A DNA stretch of 64,000 nucleotides from Lepidostoma basale (GCA_022606425.2 JAHDVF020001359.1:372001-436000), one strand, 5' to 3'; positions 48,201 to 61,119 are shown, counted from the first letter of the stretch. Notes: generated from the sequence alone by a model not told the origin. Numbers and translations are program-made.

Positions 48201-49855
48201 GTAATCCCAAATTTTATGGGACAGAAGGCTGCTACTCCGCAGGGAAGATCACCACCATCATGACACACGGAGGAGGCTCATTGCACGCCATTTCATTGAA
48301 AAGAGAATTGAATGAAGGATGGTAAGTTATACTGATGAGGTCCATTTAAAGCCAAATGGCTTTTGAACTATGATAAATTTGGATACTACATATTAGGTGT
48401 ACAACTTTTCTTCCGCTGTTTTTCAATAGATGGCTGTAGCGGTAAGTGGTGGAATAAAATAAATAGATTGTATATGTCATACAATAGACTTTGACATGTG
48501 GAAACAAAACGTCATCGAAATATTGTCGATTTGTTTCTGCATCATAAAGTTATTCTTAATTAAAATTGTCAGCTTACGAGCCAAATTCTCGTCATTTGCA
48601 GGAGGTTTTAATTTTCTTTTTTAATATGAAGAAATCTGTGGCTGAGGCTCATTGAATGCTCTCTAATACCTATGGTGAGGTCGCTATTAGTGAAAGAACG
48701 TGTCGAGAGTGGTTTCAACGCTTCAAGAGCAATTGATGCGTTTGACCGAGCATTGAAAGACAAATGGCCGCAATGCAACAATAAAGTGATTTTGCAGCAT
48801 GACAATGCTCAATCCCATGTTGCAAAGCCCGTCAAAACATACTTGTAAACGTTAAAATGGGAAGTCCTTCCCCACCCACCGTATTCTCCAGACATTGCTC
48901 CCTCTGACTATAACTTGTTTTGATCAATGTCTCACGGCCTGGCTGACCAGCACTTCCGTTCTTATGGAGAAGTGAAAACTTGTATAGATTCGTGGATTGT
49001 CTCAAAAGATAACGAGTTTTTTCGACACGGGATTCGTATGCTGTCCGAAAGATGGGCGAAAGTAGTGGCCAACGATGGACAATACTTTGAATCGAAAATG
49101 TAAGTGACCAGCTCTTTACAATAAAGCCTTGAATTAAAAAAAAAAAACGGCGGATGCAAAGTTGTACACCTAATATTTTGATTGTTCTTATTGGAGCGGA
49201 TTACTCTTGTCACCCTTAGTATTTTGTTTTGTAATATAATATAATTAGTTATCTACTCGTGGGAATACAATATAACTATTGTATGTTTATGAAATAAATA
49301 AAAAAATCTTTGTAGAACTTTATTAATTAGGCATACATATATTTTTCCACAGATGCCCAATTAACTATTACAATAAAAATTAGAAATGAATTGTACAATA
49401 TAAGAAATGATTAATTCCTCGAAGTTCTTATATTGCCCTGATGAAGCTTAGGTGGAAACAAGTTGGTATCAAATATAAGAATTATACCATTATTAAATAC
49501 AAAGTTTTGTATTTTAATTATTTTTTTATAAATTCAAAATGCGAATAAATTTTAAATGAAAACTTGCATATGAATGATTCATCTAAATTAAATAAAAAAA
49601 GTATTTTGTATAGAATTTCTATAACATGATTTATTCCCTAATATATCATTATCTCAGAAGTAGGAGGGCAGGATGCATTTTGAATAGTTATCAGGATTGA
49701 CTTTTAGTTTTAGTCTCTTTCATAATTATTACAGATTCAATTCACTTGTTTTTAGGTCAGCCGGAGTAACACTGGACCAAGCATTGAGTGAAGCTCTGTT
49801 GCGAGAAGAAAAATTATGTTCTAATAAAAAAATATCATATGGATTCTTGAAATGA
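45283..49855 (+). CDS. EXOSC7: Exosome complex component EXOSC7 (Rrp42)
   Basis: Ring subunit of the RNA exosome with an RNase PH fold; in animals the ring is catalytically inert and channels RNA to associated nucleases in nucleus and cytoplasm. Six exons: 45283-45336, 45413-45609, 45711-45876, 47846-48025, 48107-48321, 49756-49855 (TGA); 303 residues, close to the family's roughly 290. Recognised stretches are the N-terminal LSDAEKMFIIHGVQDDYRSD, GSARLRLANTDILVGVKAE, the hallmark CSANATPEFEGRGGEQLGT, CGGNLFDAVSLAVKAALFNT and HGGGSLHAISL. The start is the first ATG in frame and matches the family N-terminus. Introns 3 and 5 hold mariner elements; neither disturbs a splice site. Confidence 0.95.
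46213..47487 (+). mobile_element. Mariner element, near full length but inactivated
   Basis: TA-flanked inverted repeats GGGGTACCCATAAGTAATGT from 46215 and its complement ending at 47485 (1271 bp). The plus-strand transposase is almost all present: HTH with CQRWFKKFKSGD, a second HTH near KLSEKVGTSWSNTQRILKKL, first Asp in VTGDEK, second in QHDNARAH, third in [13 protein letters not shown]. The expected Trp after GDEK is a TAG stop, other stops follow GKIKK, and a frameshift precedes the third Asp. Lies in EXOSC7 intron 3. Confidence 0.93.
47521..47675 (+). repeat. Family F fold-back repeat with a strong hammerhead-like hairpin
   Basis: Outer inverted repeats: atatttagtt / aactaaatat and tttgtgtctt / aagacacaaa. 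The core is CAGAAGA (47608-47614), T, a perfect GGCAGC-GA-GCTGCC hairpin, GAAA, CCGGTT; ACCGGT is self-complementary. Next to it at 47763-47800 a family G relic reads, on the minus strand, CTGAGGA, GGG...CCC, TAAACATGTTT. Both in EXOSC7 intron 3. Confidence 0.75.
48394..49172 (+). mobile_element. Mariner element, internally deleted
   Basis: TA-flanked inverted repeats GGTGTACAACTTTTCTTCCG from 48396 and its complement ending at 49170 (775 bp). The plus strand keeps ERTCREWFQRF from the N-terminal part, then VILQHDNAQSHVAK and WEVLPHPPYSPDIAPSDYNL (second and third catalytic Asp) and a full C-terminus (HGIRMLSERWAKVVANDGQY). The block with the first Asp is deleted and stops interrupt. Lies in EXOSC7 intron 5. 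Confidence 0.92.
49432..49500 (+). repeat. CTGATGA-type repeat (family H)
   Basis: CTGATGA (49438-49444), AGCTTAGGTG, GAAAC (49455-49459). Flanking sequence is shared with 4560-4607. In EXOSC7 intron 5. Confidence 0.5.
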
Positions 49856-52800
49856 TTTTGTTTTATAAATAATTTTAAGGTGAAAATCAATAAACATGTC
49901 AAATGAATACAGTATTTAGTTTTATTAATACAGCAAATATTCATATTAATAAATTGTTAAAAGATTGGCAGAAGAAATCTCAATTTTAATTGGATAATAC
50001 CAGTTTCTAACTGTTATTATCAGCGATAACGTTATTTATGTTGGTTTCCAGGTCCTGTAGAGTTCATTACATAACATGTATTTTGTGCTGTTCTGGTTTT
50101 AGAGTGCAGTTTGAGTTCTGCGAGGTCACCACACATAGTTAGATTGATTTAGACAGGTTATAATGAGAACAACAAACCAGTTTTTGAAACTTTTATTTAA
50201 TTGATCAACATTTAATATATGAAATAGATATCTAAACACATAGTAAGAGCTACATTTTATTGTCATAACATTGAAAGATTTCAATAAATATCTTAAATGT
50301 ACAAAGAGTAAAGTCTTCTAAGTTTATCACTACAAAGGTATCTATTGATCACAAATCATTTTCGAAAAGCTTTTATAGTAATTATTGTCGTCATTGCGTC
50401 CTTTATTTCCTTTAACAATATACCTGCCATGTGGTTAGTTCTACATTAGGAAGTTTTCAGAAATGGTTACTCAATTTTGAAGAAGATTACACATTAAACA
50501 TGCTAAAATTCACATCAGTTTTGATCTAACATTTGGTATAAGTGAGAGTAACCTCAGTACATATTATATTTAGTGTATAGAAGATCAAAATATGACAATA
50601 TGGTTCACCGTTTAAATGTTATTCATTCTTATAATATATAGACTTTATAATATACATACATGTATATAAAATGTGGATTTTATATTCCAGGTAATTATTT
50701 GATTATATGATTTATACCGTTAGGTATGGATTGTTAATTATTAATTAACGGTAAAGATGTATAATCAACAAAATAGAAACTATGTTTATATAAAAAATAT
50801 TAGCTTGGAACATAAATCGCACCTTGTCCTTTCTATAGAAATGTTGGTAAGTGATAAGTGCAAAGCGCAATCTGTTTCTGTCTTCAACAATCTTAAGCTA
50901 TGCTTAGTTCATTTTATAATATGACTAACAAAATAGTAGGGAGCTATTAGTTACCAAGCTCTAAGCAGTCTAAACTCGCTACAAATCCATTTTTTAGGAA
51001 TACCTTATAAATTAATATTGAGCTAAGAACAAATTAGGCATTATAAATAACATTGTCCAATAGATTTGAATAAACTGAAACGGGGTTAACTCTCATTACG
51101 TAATATATTATATAAGCATTACAAACCCTGCTAAATTGTAAATATTTTATAATGGAGGGGAATGTTGTAAATACAAATTTCAATACTTGTTTTATAATAA
51201 TATATTATGTACATATTTTTATGACTACCTACTACCATTTACAATCATACGGTTGTTTGGAATAAATAGATTTTGACCCAAATATATTTTTATTGTATAT
51301 AGAACTTCAGGGTTTTGTGACACAATGTCAGCTTAAATTATTGTCTACGTTGTCATAATTTGTTCATTTCTAAAACACATATTCAACTACAATAAGGCTA
51401 TGCAAATATCATAATGAGATATATTCAACATAATAAATACCATTCTAGACGCTCACTTTTATTTTGTGACCAGTTGTATGAGTAATAATATGTATATATT
51501 ATACGTATGGGATATAACAATTTATAACATTTGATTTGGCATCTGCACAAGGTGATCACATATTTATTTATAAAAACTTGGATATTTGCTGTCCACTTAT
51601 GTCTATTCTAAATAATTTGATTTTAAATTAAATTGGTTAGAAATAAAAAGGTAATTACAACAGATATTATAGTCAAGTGTAATATTTGGTCTGTTTATAA
51701 GATATCAAATAAAATATGGAAAATAAACTTGATTCGAAAATCTCCACAACAATTTGATAGGTTTATGAATTATTCTAGCAGTTGGATGAAAATCATTTAA
51801 ATTGTCCATCATTTTGGCCGAAACACTATGATACTTCAAAATTATTAATTGTAAGATTATAAAATGCTGTTTATAGTAACATAATTTTTATTTTTATATG
51901 TTTCGCAACAGCTGCTTCGTCAACCTATGTTGACAACATCAGGTGTTACAATAACACCTATTTAACATGAATTAATTTGGTAACACCTGATGATGTTACA
52001 TAGATTGTCAAAACAGCTATTGTGAAAAATAAAAACTGTGATACCATAAACTGTATTTTATAATTTAACAGTTAAAATCATTTATATATAATATATTTAC
52101 CTAATAATAGAGAGATCCTATTTTTCATGGCTCTTGGCAGCACATGCTTGAATTAATACTGCTCGTTAGAAGCGACGTTCCACCATGTTTATTGTTCGGT
52201 TTAAATAATATTGACACAAATATGTCTTATTGGCTAGAAAATTAACTTTAGTTTTGAACTTGAATAAATAGTAACCATTTGGTACAAATATGTGTTAAAC
52301 ACAATGCATAAATAAAATGGAATATGTAAATAATAACCATGTATTTGGAATGTGGTGGATAATTAGGAAATCACATTAAAAATAATAAAAAAAACAGTTC
52401 AGACCTAGTTTGGTTGCAAAGATCACTGAATGAATATTAAAAATAAATAAATTAATAATTACAAGTCAAATAATATTACATAAAATAGGAATTGCAAATT
52501 TTTTAGCTATTTAAAAATTATTATTAATTTTGGGCAAATCACAAAAAAGCAAGTATTTCAATATTATTTTCACAATAAAGATGAATATAGGCATACATAT
52601 AACATAACAAATTACAATAAATGGCTACTCTTCAACTGGCTGTTATGTGCCCTGGCCTACACAAATGTTTCTTATTATTAAATAAACAGCGTGGAATGAT
52701 AATACAATAGTATTTATATAAGGTAAGGTATTTGATGGTTTGTTAGTAGCTTTTATAGTAACTAACCATACAATAGTACTTCATAACAAATTTATCTGGA

Positions 52801-54296
52801 AAAATATAACTTTGGTTCAGTATTTGTAATAAACTGTTGGAATGTGACAACTTTTCATTAATTGATAGGTTGATTTATGTTTAGTACGGTGTGTTAACAG
52901 TGAAATTAATAATAAAATATAAACAAATTATTAGTAATTCCAGATCATGGCTTCAAGGAAGAACTTTAGAGAGTCGATCAAAGAGCTACATGACCCGGGT
53001 TTTTCAAAGCTTTTATTACAATTTAGTTGTTCAACAATGGTTGTTCAATAATTTAATATTGATGAATACATCAGTTTTTAATATTGTTTGAGTGGCATGT
53101 TTCACCTTGCTAGGGCATTAGAAAGTGTTTTGATAATTATATAATAAAGTGTTTTCTTAAAGTGAAATGAAAAATAATTAAATCACAATCCATGGTTCAA
53201 CTTATTAGGACTTTTTTTACATAACATTCTTATATTAAAATAATACCTTTGATCAAAATATAAAATCATTTTAAGGAACTAACTTTTCTATTGCAATATA
53301 TGTTTTAAATATGTACATTTTTTATTTATTTTCTTATATTTCCATCAGCTACATTTGAAGCCAACTTCTTTGTACATCGATGTGGATACTTGAATTTAAA
53401 ATTCATTTCTACACATCAATCTACACACACATTACAGATGAGATTTTACCGTGACAAAAATTCTATGAAAATAAGTTTTACAATCAAGACAATATTCTTA
53501 CCCAATATTTTAAACGTTATTGTCGTTTCACATTCATCAATATCAGCAAAATTCAACACGGGTAAAGCTTAGTTCTTCTAGAGAAGCCTCCGAGGTTAGG
53601 TTAGGTGGGTTAAGGTAGAGGGGCAGCGCTGGGGGTGTTTAGTTCATAATGTTTGGTGTACACCAGACCAGAGACAAGACATTGCCGCGCTGATGTTGGT
53701 TATGCTATGAAGTTGGTTTACAGGTCAAGTATAGTCCCCGGGCTGCCAAGCCAGCGGATATCTTCTAACCGAACCCCAAATTAACGGTTTCATGGATTTG
53801 AGGTTCTAAGAACGAATTATTAACAATTATTATTAGTAAAGAGAAATTACAATTATTTCAACCCCACTATGAAAGACAAATATCGGGCCTTTTAACATTT
53901 GTAAAGGTATTGAACAACTATTATATTATCTTTTTTTAAAGCCAATTATAAAAAAATAAATAATCTTTATCGCCTACATTATTCATCCTAGATCCTTAAA
54001 TTATAATAATTGTTGATTTATGAATTATAAAATAACTCTGACATCTCAGCTATAGTTTACATAAACGTATTTGGCTTCAATGATCAGGTGTGAATAAATA
54101 CTGTAAACAATAATAATTGAATAGCGGAATTAATCTAAGCTTGGATTCTTATCTGAATAATCACAGAAATAATACAACAAATAATCATACAGTACAACGT
54201 ATGAGCATCATCGTGAGCTACTACCGCTCTTTGTTCTACTGGCTCCAGCACAGACATTTGAGATGACTTCTCGCTATAGGGTGTAAAGAAATAAGC
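49856..54296. other. AT-rich gap between convergent EXOSC7 and FLVCR
   Basis: The 3' sides of EXOSC7 (+) and FLVCR (-) face each other here, so some of it may be 3' UTR. Recognisable pieces are the family C repeat at 51800-52080, a family A arm at 53085-53125 and a slightly GC-richer stretch at 53580-53780. No gene is supported. Confidence 0.5.
51800..52080. repeat. Family C fold-back repeat
   Basis: Begins ttttggccgaaacactatga and ends taatttaacagttaaaa. The plus-strand core is CTGATGA (51987-51993), TG, a short hairpin, CAAAACAGCTATTG; the minus-strand core reads CTGATG...GACGAAGCAGCTGTTG. Both are mutated relative to the GAAACAGCTGTC form at 23112-23312. Confidence 0.75.
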
Positions 54297-57200
54297 TTAA
54301 GGGATTGCCTGGGAAGCCGCCTGCCTGCGGAGATCAGACTTTATGAGGCCTGTGAAGATGGTGCCCACCACGAGAATGATGCACAGCGTGATGTTAGACC
54401 ACACATCGCCCCACATGTCCAGGAAGTAGCCGTACATTATTGTGAAGGCAATTCCAAACACCTGAAATTATCAGCTCTCTGTTAGTGCACGCATATTTGT
54501 CTTGAATCTTAACCCTTTGCACTCCTCAATCATTACTGTTTTACGTGGCACCAACTGCTTAATTTATTTACAAAACAGACAAAGGAATCTCCATAAAAAC
54601 CTGTTTTGGGAAGGTGTGGAGTATGTTTTAATGATTATTGTAATATGAATTTAATTAAAAAAAATGGCTATTCTAGGTCGACATGAGAGTTAGTGTGCAA
54701 GAAATACTATGTCTAGAGAGTATACTTGATATTGAAATGGTAAGGGTTAATAAAGAAACATTTTTCGTTAATTTCTTTAGTAGTCAAATTTTTAGACCAG
54801 CACTATTGCTACCATCTGATTTTACTGGCGCTGAATAAGTAATACTGCATGATACCTTGGATTAAAACATATATGGTAAGAGAAAAAAATAATAGAAAGA
54901 GTAAGGTATTTAAACAAATATACCAATATATACAATAAAAATGTGTAAATTAGTATATTTGTATCTGTTAAACAATTACATAGAAATTTTGCAATAAAAA
55001 CCTGTTTTGGAATTAATTAGCATTTTAGAATCACACTTATCATCAACTCACCAGTCAAATTCAATGTTGATAATCTGTACTCGGTTTTAATAGAACTGGA
55101 AGTTGTCATACCTGAGCAGAAGCGTTCAAAAATCCTGCGGTAGTTCCCTCTGGTTCGGGGTATGTAATTTCAGCTGCGAACTCAAATCCTACTGGTAGGT
55201 AACCTGTCATGAAGAATCTAAAATACACATACTTATTAGTGAAGAATAGTGACATTTTTTTTAGTAATTTTTTTTTGTGATTTTATGAAACATGTGTTGG
55301 CGTTGTATAGTCTTTCTTTGTTTATTTACAGAAAGCAATTATTAAAATATATTTGCATAACTTTTGAAAAACATTCTATTTTCACAATGATGTTTTGGAC
55401 TGCTGACATCCTTCCTCAGTTAATTTTTTTAAACGCACGCTGAGTGGATGGAGTTAAGATTTATTTAGAATTGTAGGACAATGGGAAAATAATTAGAGTT
55501 TATTAAACGGATGATCTGTTTCAATGAGGTGGTAAATGAAAAAATGTTGTGAAAATACAATATTTTTCAAAAAAGTTATTCAAATGTGAATTCACAACAC
55601 AAAGTGATGGCGAATACAGAAGAAATGTTTAAATATGTTTATTAAAATTAAAACATTTGATAGGCGTCCCGAATCCAAATTAAAATTTTATCTTTATTGA
55701 AAGTTTTTTTTATTTTTTATTTTAATAAGTACAATTAGCCGTACCATTCATTCGTTTTCTTTACACGTATCACGCCGTGGCAGTCATATGTGACTGCCAA
55801 AAGTTGAATTAAAGTAAGGGTCTTCAAGCGCCGTCAGTCCCGCGTTAACGGAGTTTTAATAATATAATATGGTTAAGTTAAATGGCTTTTTACACCGGAA
55901 TCCAGAAAAGTACTGTGGCAGTCAGCGTGCGTCATATGTAGTGTGATTGTGATTAAAAATGTCGATTTTGCATCTGACAGGTGTATTCGGAAATAGGTGG
56001 ATGCTGAAGATCGATTATTTGTTTCCGTTAAAACTTAAAAACAAAATAAATACAGAAAAGTTTCAAATGTCTTACTCTCCATTATACCAAGCCTCGTAGT
56101 GAGGAATAAAACTGAAACGAAGCAATTTATATAAAAATGATTAGTTTTGTATGTATATTTAGGTGCAGCGTTAAAGCAAACTTATTGTATTTTAAAATGT
56201 AAATATATTTTGTATCTTACAGTTTATTTAATATAAAATAAAATATTTAATTTTATATGTAAATTCAGTTATACTTTACACTTGAAGAGGTTGGCTCCGA
56301 AAAATAATGTGTATATTATTTTTATTACAGTAAAAAAAGTATAAAATGTGGTTTTAGAGAAAGTTGAATTATTCTTCAAAATTAACAACGGAATCACACA
56401 ATATTAAAGCTTTAAGCTTAAACAAAATATGTAAAATGTATTTTTGCCAATGATCTATAATAAAATAAATATTTTATTATTTAGAAAAAAAAAGTTTCAT
56501 ATAAATATAATAGTTAACTGAAGCATACATATAAAATTATAATTTATCTTCTACTGGGACACGCAAGTACGTTTGTAATTATTTAATAGTTATGAATTAA
56601 CGGTTTGTCTAGTAAATCACCTCATGTGGACACCTAAAAAAACACTTTAGCGTCCATAAAGTGCACGGGAACATTACAACGGTGATTGAAGGTTGTATAA
56701 TTTTATCAGCATCGTAAAAAAGTCAAAGAAGTGTCACATGGTTTAACGAATAAAAATAAAACCGTAAATGGTTAAAGAGCTTATTACTTTCTTGAATAAT
56801 GATCTGAAACTCAAAATTAAATAAATTATATTACGAATGAAAATGTCTGTTTTCTAGAAGTTTCATTATAATTGAAGGTGATGGCATGTTCCATCTTGCT
56901 ATGGTATTATCAAATGTGCGTTAGCAAGATGAAATATGTCACTCCCATAATATAAAGTTCTATGCCACCTTCACCCTCCTCAATCAGGTCGTGCTCATCT
57001 ACTCCCCCGTACAGACGTTTTTATCAATATTTAATATTTAATATGGACTGTTAAAGAAATATTATATAATAGATATTCATTGTCAACATGTGGTTGTTAT
57101 TGTACTTGGCATGGAATCACGAATGATGTTGTAACTATAAAAAGTGACCAACCCAAGGAGGAAGCTGCTAATGTAGACGACGATTATGTAGCCGGTGCTG

Positions 57201-58181
57201 AGCGTGAAGGTGTAGATCACCATGCCGATGACCGAGGCGGCGTACACTCCAAAGGTGGTTTCCTTGAAGCGGTGAGTCTTGTCCAGGATAATGCCACACA
57301 TCACAGACCCCAGCATCCCTGCTAGAACTATCACCAGGCCGATACGTCCAGCGTCTTCATTCGCTCCCTGCAAAATAAATTTAATAAAAATTAAATGGTG
57401 TAATAGATCTTGAAAAGCTGTCTTATATCTCTGACGTACATATCTGTGTTTCAAGTTATTTTACCCCTAGACGAGTGGTTTTCACTGCAATATGCTTCCA
57501 ACCTTTTTTTAAATAAATAAATAAAAGGTTAGTGTTAATTTTTACTCTAACCCTCATCAAATCGACCACAAGGGGACTTCGTGTAGCACAAAGGAAACAT
57601 GAAAGAGCCATAAGACTCTCAGTTCGGATAAGAAATAGTGAAATACGTAAAAGATCGGGAGTTAGGGATATTTGTCGAGGATATGTATTAAGGGTTAAGT
57701 TCAAATGGTCATTTGCGGGACATGTTGCCAGATTGGTAGACGAAAGATGGACCAGAAGGACCTTGCAACGACAGAAGAAACAGAGGGAGACCCCGCATAC
57801 GATGGTCTGATGATATTCGAAAAAATGCTGGTGACTGGATGCGAAAGGCATAAGTTAGGATTCCATGGAGAAGTATGGGGAAGGCCAGTTCCAGCAGTCG
57901 ACGACCACAACTGTTTAACGGAGTAAGTAAGTAAATGAATTAATTTATATTAAATATGAAAGAGTTGTTTAAGAAACTTACGGGGAAGTAGACGAGCACG
58001 ACCTGGTTGAGGAGGGTGGAGATGGCGTAGAAGCATCCCACGTTGATGCCGTAAGAGATGAGCAATAAGATGTAGTTGAGGTTGGTGGCCAGCCGTTTGA
58101 TAGACTTGAAGAAGTTGTCTCCGATGGGGCTCTCTATGTCCTGCGCCGCAGATGGAGGGGTAGGGGGTGCCGCCTTGAAAA
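54297..58181 (-). CDS. FLVCR: FLVCR-type major facilitator transporter (C-terminal part)
   Basis: Membrane transporter of the FLVCR group (SLC49; described as heme and choline/ethanolamine carriers). Exons 58181-57982, 57367-57153, 55217-55112 and 54461-54297 (TAA) join in frame and give about 228 residues, the second MFS half. Seen: the cytoplasmic linker [94 protein letters not shown] with FLNASAQ, and a last TM before [13 protein letters not shown]. The N-terminal half (six TMs) is not found up to 64000 and must lie further upstream. The first intron seen holds a LINE tail, the second a fold-back repeat. Confidence 0.9.
54509..54750. mobile_element. Possible small TTAA-flanked MITE
   Basis: TTAA at 54509-54512 and 54747-54750 with short inverted ends CCCTT / AAGGG and 234 bp between. 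Similar in style to 10286-10781 but the inverted repeat is too short to be sure. In the last FLVCR intron. Confidence 0.35.
55300..55440 (-). repeat. Family G repeat arm
   Basis: Minus strand: CTGAGGA (55419-55413), AGGATG...CAGTCC, AAAACATCATT. Resembles the arm at 47700-47800 in an EXOSC7 intron. Confidence 0.45.
56805..57035. repeat. Family A palindromic repeat
   Basis: Arms with tgtctgttttctagaagttt and cagacgttttta, and opposed cores ggcatgttccatcttgctat and agcaagatgaaatatgtcac. Degraded. In an FLVCR intron. Confidence 0.65.
57550..57935 (+). mobile_element. LINE 3' end (relative of 180-710)
   Basis: Plus-strand frame [53 protein letters not shown]; a second frame reads [20 protein letters not shown]. 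It is the post-RT region of an RTE-like LINE, frameshifted, antisense inside the FLVCR intron. Confidence 0.75.
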
Positions 58182-58424
58182 CTGCAAAATGAACTCATTT
58201 TATTGTCATGTTTATATTTGAGGCATACCCATTGGAATCAATTATTGATTCAATATTAATCAATAATCTCCCAGGAGAATACAGAAAAACAAATATTACG
58301 AATTCTCTTAAAAATATTCACCAAAGTTACCAGAAAAACTCGGGCCATTTACTCTTTGCTTAATTATAAGATATACGAAATGAAAATATTTACAGTGGTT
58401 CAATGTATAAATTAAAAAAAAAAT

Positions 58425-58735
58425 TCTCCATTATTTTGGCTAAAACACTTCAGTAATACTTCAGAAATATTGACTGTTTAATTTTGAAAACACATGTTAA
58501 AATACGTATCCTAATTCATTAATTAATTTATGTGAAATTGTCGCGACAATAACAGTTGTTTCGCCAACATATATTGGCATCATCAGGTGGAATAAACATC
58601 TGAACGGTTCTTCGTAACATCTGATGATGCCAACATAGGTGGGCGGAAGAGCTGTCACGATAATATTTCAGAAATTTATAAATAAGTTGTGATACGTATT
58701 ATAACAGAATTCAAAATTAAACAGTTTATATGATT
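58425..58735. repeat. Family C fold-back repeat with two opposed cores
   Basis: The minus-strand core is CTGATGA (58586-58580), T, GCCAA-TATATG-TTGGC, GAAAC (58562-58558). The plus-strand core is CTGATGA (58621-58627), TGCCAACATAGGTGGGC, GGAAGAGCTGTC. The first is one of the best box-hairpin-GAAAC examples in the window. Confidence 0.8.
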
Positions 58736-58766
58736 TTTTTCTTTTACGATTTAAAAATATCAGAAG

Positions 58767-58888
58767 TATTTGTGAAATGTATACTTATATCTGTATACGA
58801 ATCCTGGATTTTCACCTGTGGGTGGTTAACCACCCACAGGTGAAAATCCAGGATTCGTATACAGATATAAGTATACATTTCACAAATA
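58767..58888. repeat. Perfect 122-bp palindrome with no spacer
   Basis: Two 61-bp arms meet at GGTTAACC (axis between 58827 and 58828) and match base for base by eye; symmetry fades outside. No coding potential. Confidence 0.9.
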
Positions 58889-60159
58889 TTTGTAAATATT
58901 CTGGTCAATTCTTTGGCGTATAAAATAGGAGTGTTACTCCAGGCGACTTCTAAACAGTGCGCTAGGAGGCGGTAGCCTCTTCGCATTGTGTTAATAAAGT
59001 AGTTTGCTAAATGCTAAACAATCATTCTCCATAGATGGCGTTAGTGGGTGGATTGTATAGATTAATCTTAAAAATTGATAAGTACAATCAAATCTACATA
59101 GATGGCTGACTGGAACTGACACGTGAAGATAGGTATGGATTTGGAGTATATATACAACTTCCAAAAATGTATCATGCATGATCATAATAACAATGGTGGA
59201 ATGGGGAATGTTGTAATTACATAAAGCGTGCGCTTAACCCAACCAATGACAGGTCATAAGTCCTGTAAACACCTTGATCATCCATATTCAGTTTCCAGTT
59301 TGCGTCTTCGTCTCTATTGAGATACAATTAAAAAATTGAATATCAGAAGTGTTCTTCTTTTTCTCAGCGTTACATTTCAGCAATGGATTCGGCCTCCTCC
59401 ACAATAGTTCTCCACTGGCTCTTGTTCCTGGCCTTCTCTATATCACAAGTGTAACCTAGGCTAAATAAAATTTTTTTTTTTTAATTTTAATTGAATTATC
59501 GCTTTAAAGTATTTAAAAAATAATAATAATCACGCGAATCTTAAAAAGCTATACAAGCTTGAAAGTCACCACTTGCAGTGAAAATAATTATTGTTGAAGA
59601 AAACTCCATCTACAACACCCTCTGGAATTCATGAAAAGGTACGTTACCGGGGCTGTACACGAGTGTAATTATATTTGAACGTATGGGAGAGCTATTTGAA
59701 GTCAACCGTATTCGTTCAAGTGAAAGAAAAGGTCAGCACTTGACACACTCTCAACAAAGTTTGGTCCATTTCTCCAAAAACATGATGATTTCAGCACATT
59801 TTTGTTGCAAACAATATCATGGAAAATGCAATAGGCTTTTCTTGCATTATATGTTATTTTGAAATATGTAACTCGAATGGATTTTGTGCTAGTAGTAGTT
59901 TTAAGTTACACATATGAAAGTTGGTTGTATTATGTCTAATAAAAAATAAAAAATATTGTGCATCGATAATGCAGATTTATTGATATTATGCAAACATATG
60001 AAAATAAATGATACATAAGAAAAACTTCTTAGAAAAAAGGCTGATTATTCGTAAAACACAATAAAATAATAGCCACGCTACTAGCCAGATTTAAAGTCGC
60101 AACTTTTTCCCTGTAGGCTAATATCCCAAAAAGATGACGAAGTTGTAAAACCTCCATAA

Positions 60160-61085
60160 CACGTCGATAAAAGTAAGCTGGATGGAACTAGCAAAAGAAG
60201 GATGAAAGTAGAATAAATGCAGTCGAGATCTCTTAGACCAATGCATGAAAAATTACATATGATTGAATGTGAAATGGAAATATTAGGAGAGAATCTAGTG
60301 CAATAGAAAGGGCCATTAAGATGATTTAGACCATTGGTTTCCAAAGCGATTTATATTGACCCCCCAGGGAACGATTTCGACTTGCAAGTGGTCTACGACA
60401 ATCGGAATAAAAAAAAAAGGTGTGCATGAGATGTAAATGGGAAACACAGTGAAACTTCAACATCATTAACTGTTCAATTTACAACACTGTTTTATTGTGA
60501 ATTTTTTTTATTGTACACTTTTTGAGAATTTGCGCGGGCTGTTTCATCAGCTGACGACAACATCGGTTGGCTAAGCAACTGTCGTGACATTCTCAAAAAA
60601 TTTATAATACAACATTGTGATATTATATAATAACATTGTTGTAGATTAAACAGTTAAAATGTATAACTATAAAACTTCACATATCTTTTATTTTAAAGAT
60701 TTATTTTCTACAGTAAACCCTATTAAAGTGAGAAGCTAGGTGTCACCTTCTAAAAGTAATTTTATAGTTATAGATGAATTTGTAAAAGAAATCTATATTT
60801 GGAAAGCAGGGGGTCTTCATAAAATAGAAGAAATCGGCAAGGGGTCTACGGAACAAACATGTTTGTGAACCTCTGAAGAATGATGAATAAAGTTATGTTA
60901 ACGATGTAAACAGGACAGAGTCAAATATAAAATGTCGGCCACGCGAAGAGTCAGTGAAATCGACGTGCATGGATGATACCATGTATGAAGGTTGAGGAAT
61001 CGAGAGAAGTAGATCAGGAAATAACAGTGTATCGGTTCTCTCTGTCTACCCCTCCGAGGAGACGGTATGATGGTTAGTTAGCTTT
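60160..61085 (+). mobile_element. RTE-type LINE fragment split by a family C repeat
   Basis: 60160-60340 (gatgaaagtagaataaatgc, tcttagaccaatgcatg) and 60880-61085 (aatgtcggccacgcgaagag, gtctacccctccgaggagac, gatggttagttagc) are consecutive parts of the LINE 3' end. Between them lie the family C repeat at 60455-60665 and unassigned sequence, so the repeat probably inserted into the older LINE copy. Confidence 0.7.
60455..60665. repeat. Family C fold-back repeat
   Basis: Outer ends ttaactgttcaatttacaac and gattaaacagttaaaatg. On the minus strand the centre reads CGATGTTGTCGTCAGCTGAT followed by GAAACAGCCC. Confidence 0.7.
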
Positions 61086-61119
61086 TTAAAGATATATCAC
61101 ATATATAAATCTCAGCCCT

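Noticed and set aside
53590..53615. TTAGG-like telomeric repeat (ggttaggttaggtggg)
   Set aside because: Only two imperfect units, which is expected by chance or from minor slippage.
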